A DNA stretch of 64,000 nucleotides from RGIG3002 sp964449325 (GTDB lineage: Bacteria > Bacillota > Clostridia > Lachnospirales > Lachnospiraceae), in the NCBI GenBank assembly GCA_964449325.1, contig CAYUYJ010000001.1:248001-312000 (forward strand), given 5' to 3'. The position numbers were made by a program, and so were the translations under genes. How positions within the stretch are numbered: position 1 is the stretch's first letter; every line of letters starts with the position of its first letter. Shown in pieces: positions 42,109 through 50,406 of the stretch. Under the pieces are notes generated by a model. The model saw only the letters and a program-made list of their open reading frames with translations. It was not told the DNA's origin and searched no databases.

Positions 42109-42957
42109 TCAACCTTTAACTGCCCCCGCCGTCAAGCCGCTGTAAATTTGTTTCTGGCATGTAATAAATACAATCAATGCCGGGAGCAGTGAGATAATAA
42201 CACCTGCACAAATTAGGTTATATTTACTTCCCAAAGGACCTACGAAGGTATACAGCGAAGTTGCCACTGTTACAAATTTTGTTTTATCCTGCAAATATAA
42301 ATTCGCCATATAGTATTCATTATAAGTTCCCACACCCTTCAAAATACAGGATGTTACTATAGCCGGTTTCAAAAGCGGAAGCAGAATCCGATAGAAAATT
42401 GTAAAATAGGATGCGCCATCCATAATCGCTGATTCATCAAGCGAAAAATCAATATTTTCAAAAAACTGGATATAAATATAAATCGAAATAACATCCGTTC
42501 CGCACATTACAACAATATAGCCTATCAGCGAATTGATAAGACCCAGTTTGTACATAATCTGGTAAACCGAAATCTGCATGGCAACACCCGGAAGCAGAGT
42601 CGCAAACAAGAACAGATTGCGGATTAATCCATTCCCCGGAAACTTAAACCGATTCAGTACATAAGCTAACTGTGTACCAATCAAAACGGAAACCACTAAT
42701 ACAGTAACCAGAATAATAGTAGAATTAATAAACGCTCTTCCCATGTTTGCTTTCGTGAAGGCGGTTGAAAAGTTTTCAAAATTCAGCCAGCTTTCCGGCA
42801 AAGTCATAACATTTGTCTGCTGATATTCCGTTTCAGTCTTAAACGCCGTAATCACACATGATACAATGGGAAGCACAGCAACAAAAGACATAAACACCAG
42901 CGAAAAATATTTCAAAAATGTCAATAAATATTTTCCACTCTTCCGAACCATACTCAT
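42109..42957 (-). CDS. Carbohydrate ABC transporter permease, MalG type (set 3)
   Basis: 282 aa, six helices; SVVMSFVAVLPIVS-like first segment and EAA loop SLDESAIMDGASYFTIFYRI. One base separates it from the MalF-type gene. Works with the binding protein at 44038-45492. Confidence 0.93.
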   Translation of the reverse strand: MSMVRKSGKYLLTFLKYFSLVFMSFVAVLPIVSCVITAFKTETEYQQTNVMTLPESWLNFENFSTAFTKANMGRAFINSTIILVTVLVVSVLIGTQLAYVLNRFKFPGNGLIRNLFLFATLLPGVAMQISVYQIMYKLGLINSLIGYIVVMCGTDVISIYIYIQFFENIDFSLDESAIMDGASYFTIFYRILLPLLKPAIVTSCILKGVGTYNEYYMANLYLQDKTKFVTVATSLYTFVGPLGSKYNLICAGVIISLLPALIVFITCQKQIYSGLTAGAVKG

Positions 42958-42958
42958 A

Positions 42959-43963
42959 TTACATACCTGCCTTTCTCTTTGCCAGTTTTGCCAGTTTTTT
43001 CTCCCTTTTCACTGCTGCATTTAAATCCTCATCTTCTGCATTTTTAAACACATATTTAAAGAACAGTTTCTGTAAAATGGTTGCCGCAAAAATAATCATC
43101 AGCAATACAATTGCCATCGCCGATGCCAGACCGACTTTCTGTTGTGTATGAGCAATTTCATGCATGATTACGAAATAAGTACCGGTTCCGTTTGCACCGC
43201 TTGTAATAACATAAGGCGGTTCAAATGCACTCAACGAACCTGTAATAGACAAAATAACATTCAATGTAATAATCGTCTTGATACTTGGTAAAATAATATA
43301 CTTAAACTGTTGAAAACGGTTAGCACCATCCAGCATAGCAGCCTCGTAAAGTTCCGAGTCCACCGACATAATAGCGCCTATAAACAGCACCATATTTTGC
43401 CCAAAATAACGCCATACTGAAGTACCTACTAACGATATATTGTTAATCCCTTGGTCTCTCAACCAATACGGAAGATTTTCAAGTTCAAATCCACACCATT
43501 GAAGAACAGTATCAAACACAAAGCCTCTTGTATAGAAAAATTTAAAAATAAAACCAACTGCAATACCATTAATTAAGTAAGGAAAAAACATAAAGCCCTT
43601 AAAAACACTTCCGCCCCTTACTTTAAAACTCAAAACAGTTGCCAGATACAAGGACAACACAAGCTGAATAACAGAGCCAGCCATATAGTACAAACTTAAT
43701 TTTAATGCACCAAAACAGTCATCTCGTTGAAAAACCTTTAAATAATTCTTTATTCCTACAAACTTTCTCGCACCCGTGTATTTCATATTATAAAAACTAA
43801 AACCGAACATTTCTCCAAACGGAAGATAGGTAAAAGTAAACAGTAACAGCAACGGCAAAATCATAAATGCCATCATAACCAATACTTTCTGTCCATCCCT
43901 GCTTCTCGCCCACTCAATAAACGTTCTTTTTTTCGGAGTAACTTTCTGAGTTATTGCCGCCAT
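42959..43963 (-). CDS. Carbohydrate ABC transporter permease, MalF type (set 3)
   Basis: 334 aa, six helices, EAA loop ELYEAAMLDGANRFQQFKYI. The start at 43963 (MAAITQKVTPKKR) is set by AGGAGG 9 nt upstream; an ATG at 43993 lies farther up without a site. The C-terminus carries an acidic then Lys-rich tail (EDEDLNAAVKREKKLAKLAK). Set 3 is the transporter co-transcribed with epimerase and GH130_1. Confidence 0.93.
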   Translation of the reverse strand: MAAITQKVTPKKRTFIEWARSRDGQKVLVMMAFMILPLLLLFTFTYLPFGEMFGFSFYNMKYTGARKFVGIKNYLKVFQRDDCFGALKLSLYYMAGSVIQLVLSLYLATVLSFKVRGGSVFKGFMFFPYLINGIAVGFIFKFFYTRGFVFDTVLQWCGFELENLPYWLRDQGINNISLVGTSVWRYFGQNMVLFIGAIMSVDSELYEAAMLDGANRFQQFKYIILPSIKTIITLNVILSITGSLSAFEPPYVITSGANGTGTYFVIMHEIAHTQQKVGLASAMAIVLLMIIFAATILQKLFFKYVFKNAEDEDLNAAVKREKKLAKLAKRKAGM

Positions 43964-44037
43964 ATACTTATCCCTCCTGATATTTAGAGCCAAGGAGACA
44001 TCTCCCCTTGGCTCTGCTGCTTTTCTTTTCGCGAAAA

Positions 44038-45492
44038 TTAGTTGTTGACTTCAATTCCTAACTCTTCCTGTGCTGCATTCCAGCTTGCAGTCCAATCAGC
44101 CATAATATCATCATAGCTTTCAGAACCTGTAGCCGCTGCTTCGACAATTCGCTGTACCTTCGCATTTCCGCCTGCATTGAAGGAAAGTTCGGATTCTGAA
44201 TTCATATCATTCAAGAATGACTCTTCACCTGCTAATGCCGGTTTATCACTTAATATTGTTGCACCTTCAAAAGCTTCGTATAAAGCAGGATTCTCACCAT
44301 CCTTAGCAACTGTGAAGCCACCTTCGCTATAGCCCCATCCGGATTCTTCCGTCATCCATTTGATAAATACTAAAGAAGCAGTTTTATTTTCATCCGAAGA
44401 ATTCACATTAATACCATAGTTGTAATCGCCGCCTGCTAAAACATACTGTGTTCCGCCAACTGTCATCGGGAACGGCATATATCCTACATCTTCGCCATGG
44501 TCACCCGCTTCTACCATCTGCTGGTAAGCCCATGATCCAAGAACCATAGTACCGATTTCACCTCTGTTAAGCATACCTTTGCAGCCTTCCCAGTCAGTTG
44601 TCGTATAATCTTCTTCAATCAAATCATTTGCTACTGCATCATAAAGAATTTTGTAAAGAGCATAAGCCCCTGTTCCATCGCCATTATCTTTGAACGGTTC
44701 TGCTGTATGTACAAATTTCTGATTGAGATATGTATCATCTCCATTAGATACACATCCTAAATAAGCATCCCATGCACCCATTGTCCATCCTGCTGCATAG
44801 TTGGTGTAAAGCGGAATGGCATCTGTATTATCTTTGATAGCCTGCAAAGCAGCAATAAACTCATCCGGAGTTTTAGGAAGTTCTGTTATGCCTGCTTGTT
44901 CAAATACAGCTTTGTTGTAAAGCAAACCTTGCGCATTTGCCAAACAAGGAACACCGTAAGACTGTCCTCCGTATTCCCAAGCTTCTGCAAAGTTAATTTC
45001 CTTGCTCATATTTTCCAAGGAATCAAGTGGCATAAAGTAAGTAGACAAATCAGCCTTATCTACTGCCGGAATATACATGATATCGCCCCAGTCACCTGTA
45101 GTAAGACGAAGCAAAGAATCTTCTGCATAATCAGTAACACCTTCAGCCTCTACAGTAATATTCGGATATACCTTGTTAAACTCAGCAATTAATTTATCGA
45201 AAGTTCCATCTTCCTGACGATCTGTTCTGCAATGAAGCCATTTAATTGTTGCAGTTAAATCCGTATAATCTGTTCCGAGTGTAATCTGAGAATATGTCGG
45301 AACACCACCTGCTTCCGTCGTATCAGCTGTGTCTGCTGCTTCTGTTGTTTCAGCAGCCGTTGTTTCGCTTCCTGCAGCCTCTGTCTTTGTCTCCGTAGCA
45401 CCGGCATCTGTGCTTTCTGTGTTTCCACATCCAACAATACCAAATGCCATAACTGCTGCCAAGCCTAATGCTAACGCTTTTTTCATTTTCAT
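44038..45492 (-). CDS. ABC transporter sugar-binding lipoprotein (set 3)
   Basis: 484 aa. Lipobox GIVGC (Cys22), a Thr/Ala/Glu-rich linker, then a family 1 solute-binding domain (IKWLHCRTDRQEDGTFDKLI, YNKAVFEQAGITELPKTPDE, GAWDAYLGCVSNGDD). It resembles the manno-oligosaccharide-binding protein in the Roseburia mannan locus by gene context (permeases, epimerase, GH130_1 downstream). GGGAGG precedes the start, and an operator-like inverted repeat lies 20 bp upstream. Confidence 0.92.
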   Translation of the reverse strand: MKMKKALALGLAAVMAFGIVGCGNTESTDAGATETKTEAAGSETTAAETTEAADTADTTEAGGVPTYSQITLGTDYTDLTATIKWLHCRTDRQEDGTFDKLIAEFNKVYPNITVEAEGVTDYAEDSLLRLTTGDWGDIMYIPAVDKADLSTYFMPLDSLENMSKEINFAEAWEYGGQSYGVPCLANAQGLLYNKAVFEQAGITELPKTPDEFIAALQAIKDNTDAIPLYTNYAAGWTMGAWDAYLGCVSNGDDTYLNQKFVHTAEPFKDNGDGTGAYALYKILYDAVANDLIEEDYTTTDWEGCKGMLNRGEIGTMVLGSWAYQQMVEAGDHGEDVGYMPFPMTVGGTQYVLAGGDYNYGINVNSSDENKTASLVFIKWMTEESGWGYSEGGFTVAKDGENPALYEAFEGATILSDKPALAGEESFLNDMNSESELSFNAGGNAKVQRIVEAAATGSESYDDIMADWTASWNAAQEELGIEVNN

Positions 45493-45842
45493 TTTGTTTC
45501 CTCCCTAAAGTTTAAATTAAGTTAATATTTGATTTATTTAACTTAATTTAATTATATTATTTTATTTGTCTTAATCATCATTTATTCTTGCTGTTTATAT
45601 ATTATTATTGTATTAAAAGTGATTTTCACTCATTTTCACAATTTTCTATGCACTTTTTTGTATATTTTTCCCTCTTTTTCATTGCTGTTTTCTTTATTTT
45701 CACAATATTATTAACCGTTTTTTATCTTCATTATTATCCATTTTAAATCTTTAATGCCTTTATTTTTTCTATAACATATGATAATCTATTTATTAGAAGA
45801 TACCATCAACAAATTTGTACTTGAAAGTGAGGCGTTTTTTAT
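45493..45842. other. Divergent regulatory region: third transporter operon / AraC gene
   Basis: 350 bp, extremely AT-rich. Contains TATAAT on the minus strand (45556-45551) for the transporter operon, the perfect inverted repeat at 45513-45550 directly downstream of it, and on the AraC side an AT-rich stretch with a possible TATGAT box near 45777. GTGATTTTCACTCATTTTCAC near 45620-45640 holds short repeats of TTTTCAC. No coding frame. Confidence 0.6.
45513..45550 (-). promoter_or_regulatory. Perfect 13-bp inverted repeat operator downstream of a TATAAT box
   Basis: TAAATTAAGTTAA (45513-45525) and TTAACTTAATTTA (45538-45550) with a 12-bp spacer. Each arm holds a near-palindromic TTAASTTAA unit. 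The -10 box TATAAT (45556-45551) touches the upstream arm, so a repressor bound here would block initiation. Candidate site for one of the two LacI proteins. Confidence 0.65.
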
Positions 45843-46745
45843 ATGGATTTTAAAGCATCCTTTTTACAATCACTTCTTGTTCCGCCACATTTGACGTCCA
45901 ATTTTGACAAAACCGCTTTATATGGTACCCTTTACGAAATCAACCCCACTACCTTTCAGCAGTTGATTACAATATATTCCCGTGGCAATATCGAAGCAGG
46001 CTACCCCTTTTTTTACAATATAAGCAAACTCCCCTGTTACTGCTTTCTTTATACCCTTGCCGGAACCGGCAAATTAGAAAGCCATATAGACAATCAAACA
46101 CATCTGTTGAAGCCCTCCAGTCTTATCTTTTTTGACTGTCGTCAGCCCTTTACATTGGAGACTGCTGCCGCACCTTGGAAATTCCGCATTCTGTTTGTAA
46201 ACGGCGGTAATCTTCCGTTTTATATGCAGACTCTTCAATCTCAGTTTGGCTGTATGTTGGAAAACGTAAACTCCGGCGAGTTCTTATTCTTTTTAAATAC
46301 GATTTTTCAAGGGAACACAGAAAGAAATATTCTTTATAAGATTGCAGATGAGAAAAACATGACAAATCTCTGTACCGCTTTTCTCACCGAATACTTGACT
46401 AAAGACAACAAGCAGGAACGTATTCCCGGTTATTTACTGGAAATGAAACAGCTTTTCGATACACAATATGACAAGAGCTACTCTTTGGATGAGTTAGAAA
46501 GCAGCCTTGGCATTAGCAAATACAGATTATGCAGAGAATTCTCTAATTATTTTCATGAGTCGCCTGTCCAATATTTAAATCGGGTACGCATTACCAATTC
46601 CAAACAGCTTCTACAGAATACCAACCTGAAGATTCATGAAATCGGAGCAAAGGTTGGCATAGAAAATACAAACCACTTCATTAACCTTTTTAAACGGTAC
46701 GAAGGAACAACACCCCTCGTTTACAGAGAAACGAGGCTGATATAA
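45843..46745 (+). CDS. AraC-family transcriptional regulator
   Basis: 300 aa. N-terminal cupin-type sensing domain (about 30-150, LYTLAGTGKLESHIDNQTHL, SSLIFFDCRQPF) and C-terminal double helix-turn-helix (about 200-298: YSLDELESSLGISKYRLCRE, FHESPVQYLNRVRITNSKQL, IHEIGAKVGIENTNHFINLF). Divergent from the third transporter operon, so it probably activates that unit in response to a sugar. It ends inside its own terminator. Confidence 0.92.
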   Translation: MDFKASFLQSLLVPPHLTSNFDKTALYGTLYEINPTTFQQLITIYSRGNIEAGYPFFYNISKLPCYCFLYTLAGTGKLESHIDNQTHLLKPSSLIFFDCRQPFTLETAAAPWKFRILFVNGGNLPFYMQTLQSQFGCMLENVNSGEFLFFLNTIFQGNTERNILYKIADEKNMTNLCTAFLTEYLTKDNKQERIPGYLLEMKQLFDTQYDKSYSLDELESSLGISKYRLCREFSNYFHESPVQYLNRVRITNSKQLLQNTNLKIHEIGAKVGIENTNHFINLFKRYEGTTPLVYRETRLI

Positions 46746-46762
46746 CAATCAGCCTCGTTTTT
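46730..46762 (+). terminator. Terminator of the AraC gene
   Basis: AACGAGGCTGAT (46730-46741) and ATCAGCCTCGTT (46748-46759), perfect 12-bp stem, 6-nt loop, then TTTTT. The stem begins inside the last codons of the gene. Confidence 0.93.
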
Positions 46763-46775
46763 ATGTAATAGGGAA

Positions 46776-46850
46776 AATGCGCGAGCCAAGTGGTGGCGGT
46801 TAGGGAGAATGCGAAGCATTCTCTTGGAAGTGCCGCCGGGCGGCACTTTT
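46776..46850. repeat. Two further hairpins between AraC and LacI genes
   Basis: GAGAATGC/GCATTCTC (46805-46823) and AAGTGCCG/CGGCACTT (46828-46848), the second GC-rich and followed by T residues on the plus strand. CCAAG/CTTGG could enclose the first. May be a terminator facing the LacI gene or a small dispersed element. Confidence 0.5.
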
Positions 46851-47882
46851 TTATGCCTCTCCCGTAATACGGCGAACACTATTTTTCAGCACCACTCTTC
46901 CTTCAATCACAGATACTCCTCTTTTATAATTCTCATTTCCCATTTTTTTAATCAGAGTATTTATCGTCTTTCTTGCCATTTCTTTTATATCCACTTCATA
47001 GGTCGTAATTTCCACATCACAGAGTCCGGGATAAAGATAATTGTCAAAGCCGACTACAGAAACATCCTCCGGCACACGGTAACCTTTCTCTCCCAGCTTC
47101 TTAATCAACTCACTCGCTGTCAAATCGCAGTTGCACACAAACGCCGTGGGCATATCCTCCGGAATCAGCAGCGTTCCCGGCACTCCCATCTCTCCTGTTT
47201 CCATATCACGGTCAGCTATAACCCATTCCTTCCGCTGCTCCACACCATGTTCCAGTAAAGATTTGGCATACCCAAAATAACGGTCAGTAATACTACCGGT
47301 ATAAAGCAAAGTACCTACATAGGCAATTTTTTTATGTCCCATGTCGAACAGATGGTTGGTCAACAAATATGTCCCATTATAATTATCTGTCACTACCGCA
47401 TCGCATTCCCGTCTTTCATCATAAAAATCCAAAAACACAAGCGGAATTTTCGTTCCGGTATGCAATGCATCCAGATAATTCTGTGACAGTTTGCCGATTA
47501 CAACCATACCGTCCACCTTACATTCCTTCAAAAGTTTAGGCAGTTCCCCTTCCCGCTCCATATCCGAAGACAATACCTCCAACATGGTAAAACATTCTTT
47601 ATGCACAGCTCTTGTGGTCACTTCCTGATACATCTGCCAGTAAAAAGAATTGTATTTACCAAGATAATGTTCCGCAATCATGATTCCGATATTATAGCTT
47701 TTATTCTTCGTTGCAAGTCGTGCCGCCGAAGGCTGTTTGTATCCCAGTTCATCCGCAAGTTTTTTGATTTTCTCACGCATTTCTTCACTGACGCCCTTCT
47801 GCCCGGACAGTGCCTTGGATACCGTAACCGTGCTTACATTCATTTTCTCAGCAATATCAGCCAGTTTTACTGCTTTTGCCAT
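46851..47882 (-). CDS. LacI-family transcriptional regulator (mannan locus regulator 2)
   Basis: 343 aa. Helix-turn-helix VKLADIAEKMNVSTVTVSKA, hinge, and effector domain (VDGMVVIGKLSQ, GHKKIAYVGT, PEDVSVVGFDNYLYPG). A clear paralogue of the LacI protein at 21124-22149, with matching blocks such as VPLVFLDFYDE-type and DMPTAFVCNCD. The start ATG at 47882 has GGAGG 7 nt upstream; a GTG lies one codon before. It follows the GH36 gene by about 30 bp and is co-transcribed. Confidence 0.93.
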   Translation of the reverse strand: MAKAVKLADIAEKMNVSTVTVSKALSGQKGVSEEMREKIKKLADELGYKQPSAARLATKNKSYNIGIMIAEHYLGKYNSFYWQMYQEVTTRAVHKECFTMLEVLSSDMEREGELPKLLKECKVDGMVVIGKLSQNYLDALHTGTKIPLVFLDFYDERRECDAVVTDNYNGTYLLTNHLFDMGHKKIAYVGTLLYTGSITDRYFGYAKSLLEHGVEQRKEWVIADRDMETGEMGVPGTLLIPEDMPTAFVCNCDLTASELIKKLGEKGYRVPEDVSVVGFDNYLYPGLCDVEITTYEVDIKEMARKTINTLIKKMGNENYKRGVSVIEGRVVLKNSVRRITGEA

Positions 47883-47913
47883 CACAATACCTCCATTTCG
47901 ATGCTGCCTGTTT

Positions 47914-50106
47914 CTATTCCTCAGCGGTTAAGTGGAGCAGCTTTCCTTTAAAGTCTCCCCACGGGTTTTCGATTAAAATTCCCGCGTTCATCAATGTATC
48001 TCCCGCATATATTTGTCCGCTTTCTTCCATAAAATAATTCTTTTCTGCGGAAAGTCCTTTCAACTTCACTTTTCTGCTCTTGCAATTCGGACGATTCAAT
48101 ACTTGAACAAACGTTACAAGCGCCTCTTTCTTATCCTGTGATACAACCATATAACAATCAAATTCATGATTCTGCCCATAAGAAGCAAGACGGTAATAAT
48201 TTCCCTCTCTTACCAAATCATTATACTTGTGGTACATCTTAATCTGCTCCGGTATTTGCTGTCTGTCCTCCTCAGGAATCTTGGTTACGTCCAGTTCATA
48301 ACCAAAAGTACCTGCCAACGCAACATAGCCCCTCGTCTCAAACGGTGTATTCCTTCCTACCGTATGATTCGGGCAATCGGAAACATGCGCCCCCATTGTT
48401 GACAACGGGTAAATCATTGCCGTACCCTCTTGAATGGAAAGCCGTTCCACTGCATCCGTATCATCCGAACACCAAATCTGGGGACTGTAATATAACATAC
48501 CCGGGTCAAATCTGGCACCACCGCCGGAACAGTTTTCCAGAAGCAGATGGGGAAACTCCGAAAGCATTCTTTCCTGCAGTTCATAAACGCCCAGTACATA
48601 ACGGTGGAACAGTTCTCCCTGTCTGTCTGCCGGAAGAAATGCACTTCCGATATCGCTAAGCGGACGATTCATATCCCATTTCACATATTCAATATTAGCA
48701 CTTCTTAATATCTTGGCAATACTTTCATATGTATGCTCTCTGACTTCTTCTCTGCTCAAATCCAATACAAGCTGATTTCTTGCCCTTCCGGGTTCTCTTC
48801 CCGGTATAGCTATTGCCCAGTCAGGATGTTCACGATATAGATCGGACTCGGGTGAAATCATCTCCGGTTCAAACCAAATACCAAATTTCATGCCCAGCTT
48901 ATTTACTTCATCCACCAGATATTTCAAACCACCGTTAATTTTTTCTTCATTCACATTCCAATCGCCAAGGCTTGTGTTATCATCATTTCTTTTTCCAAAC
49001 CAGCCATCATCCATAACCAGCATTTCAATACCAAGACCTGATGCCTGCTTTGCAATCTGCAATAGCTTTTCCGTATTAAAATCAAAATAGGTGGCTTCCC
49101 AGTTATTAATCAGAATCGGACGTTTTTTGTCTTTGTATTCACTTCTGATTAAATGATTTCTATATAATGTATGCAATGACGTTGTCATACCATCCAAACC
49201 ATCTGCGGAATATACAAGTACCACCTCCGGTGCCTGAAATTCTGTCTGAGGTTCCAGTTTCCAACAGAAGTCCTTCGGATTGATTCCCATCACTGCACGA
49301 ACGCAGTCAAACTGATTCAGCTCTGCCTGTGCAAAGAAATTACCGGAATATACAAAGTGCATGCCATACACATCACCCTGTTCCTGATTGGCATTTCCCG
49401 CTTTTAATGCAATAAACGGATGATCCTGATGACCGGATTCTCCGCGTAACGACGCTACCCCCTGCTGTCCGCATCCGACTTTCCGATACTGCACCTTTCG
49501 TTCTCTCGCCCAAGAGCCATGCAGAGTCATCAGTTCAAACTCCTGATTGTCCATATCCAGGCATGCCGACAAAACTTTCGTCAAATAAACAGCTTCTGTT
49601 CCCTCATTCATTACCTTTACGCTTCTCGTAACAACATCCGTATCTTCAAATACGCTATAATACAAAATCACTTTTAGTTTCAATACATCATCTCTGCATT
49701 CCAGTTCCAATGTACTGCATTCCTCTTCGCTTCCAAAAGTTGCCGGAAGTCCGGCAAGCTTCGGTTTCCCGGCATAAATTTTATGACCGGTATAATGCAG
49801 GGCTACTGCACTATGTCCCTTCTGCGTTTTTACCTGAATACAGCTTTCCCGGTAATCTCCCAATCCGTGTGTGGGATATTCAAAAGGAAAGGTATCCAGA
49901 AAAGAAAGTCTGTCCCTTGAATTTTTGGACGGTACAAAAGGCGCCTCGCCGGTACGCATCAGATAACCCATTTTATAATCCCGACATTTCTTTCCGTAAT
50001 AGACATGTCCTACAAATCCTTCCTCGTCCACAAGCCCAATTATGTAGCTGCTCTTTGGTGTGTCCAGTTTAAAAATCTGTTCTTTCTCAAAATATTTTAT
50101 TCCCAT
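47914..50106 (-). CDS. GH36 alpha-galactosidase
   Basis: 730 aa cytosolic enzyme that removes alpha-1,6-galactose from galactomanno-oligosaccharides and raffinose sugars. N-terminal beta domain, then the barrel: WEATYFDFNTEKLLQIAKQA, VMDDGWFGKRNDDNTSLGDW, nucleophile D478 in YVKWDMNR, acid/base D548 in WCSDDTDA, and LLENCSGGGARFDPG. The C-terminal beta domain is complete. AAGGGA precedes the start. Followed by the second LacI gene. An operator-like TTAACTTAA lies 143 bp upstream. Confidence 0.96.
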   Translation of the reverse strand: MGIKYFEKEQIFKLDTPKSSYIIGLVDEEGFVGHVYYGKKCRDYKMGYLMRTGEAPFVPSKNSRDRLSFLDTFPFEYPTHGLGDYRESCIQVKTQKGHSAVALHYTGHKIYAGKPKLAGLPATFGSEEECSTLELECRDDVLKLKVILYYSVFEDTDVVTRSVKVMNEGTEAVYLTKVLSACLDMDNQEFELMTLHGSWARERKVQYRKVGCGQQGVASLRGESGHQDHPFIALKAGNANQEQGDVYGMHFVYSGNFFAQAELNQFDCVRAVMGINPKDFCWKLEPQTEFQAPEVVLVYSADGLDGMTTSLHTLYRNHLIRSEYKDKKRPILINNWEATYFDFNTEKLLQIAKQASGLGIEMLVMDDGWFGKRNDDNTSLGDWNVNEEKINGGLKYLVDEVNKLGMKFGIWFEPEMISPESDLYREHPDWAIAIPGREPGRARNQLVLDLSREEVREHTYESIAKILRSANIEYVKWDMNRPLSDIGSAFLPADRQGELFHRYVLGVYELQERMLSEFPHLLLENCSGGGARFDPGMLYYSPQIWCSDDTDAVERLSIQEGTAMIYPLSTMGAHVSDCPNHTVGRNTPFETRGYVALAGTFGYELDVTKIPEEDRQQIPEQIKMYHKYNDLVREGNYYRLASYGQNHEFDCYMVVSQDKKEALVTFVQVLNRPNCKSRKVKLKGLSAEKNYFMEESGQIYAGDTLMNAGILIENPWGDFKGKLLHLTAEE

Positions 50107-50248
50107 AAGTTCTGTCCCTTCTTTATATTAATATTGTAGAACATATTTCATTCTTGTGCTACTTTTTTCTTTATAATAAGAAAATACCAATTTATTATAA
50201 AAAAAGCAATCATTATTTCTTGTTTTTAATTATTTTTAGTATACTAAA

Positions 50249-50257
50249 TTAACTTAA
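50249..50257. promoter_or_regulatory. Operator-like motif TTAACTTAA upstream of GH36
   Basis: Its context CTAAATTAACTTAAAG shares TAAATTAASTTAA with the inverted repeat at 45513-45550. Candidate site for a LacI-type regulator; 143 bp upstream of the start. Confidence 0.45.
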
Positions 50258-50265
50258 AGAAAGGC

Positions 50266-50298
50266 AAAACCCCGGAGTGGTGGAAGCACTCCGGGGCT
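50266..50298 (-). terminator. Intrinsic terminator of the glnK-amt unit
   Basis: CCCCGGAGTG (50270-50279) and CACTCCGGGG (50287-50296), perfect 10-bp GC-rich stem, 7-nt loop, then TTTTG on the minus strand. Confidence 0.9.
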
Positions 50299-50406
50299 CA
50301 TTCACAGTCTTAGGGGGAACTGTGAGCGCATGCACCACACAGTTAGGGCTATGCGGCACACGCTTTGTATACTAAACTAAGGGATTAGATAAACGCGTTT
50401 TTATTT

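Larger units (their letters stand above)
50107..50406. other. 300-bp region between the GH36 gene and amt
   Basis: From GH36 to amt: AT-rich GH36 promoter area, TTAACTTAA motif (50249-50257), a strong terminator (50266-50298), a 7-bp hairpin TCACAGT/ACTGTGA (50302-50325), and two copies of GTATACTAAAYTAA (50239-50252, 50367-50380) that bracket the terminator. No coding frame. Confidence 0.6.
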
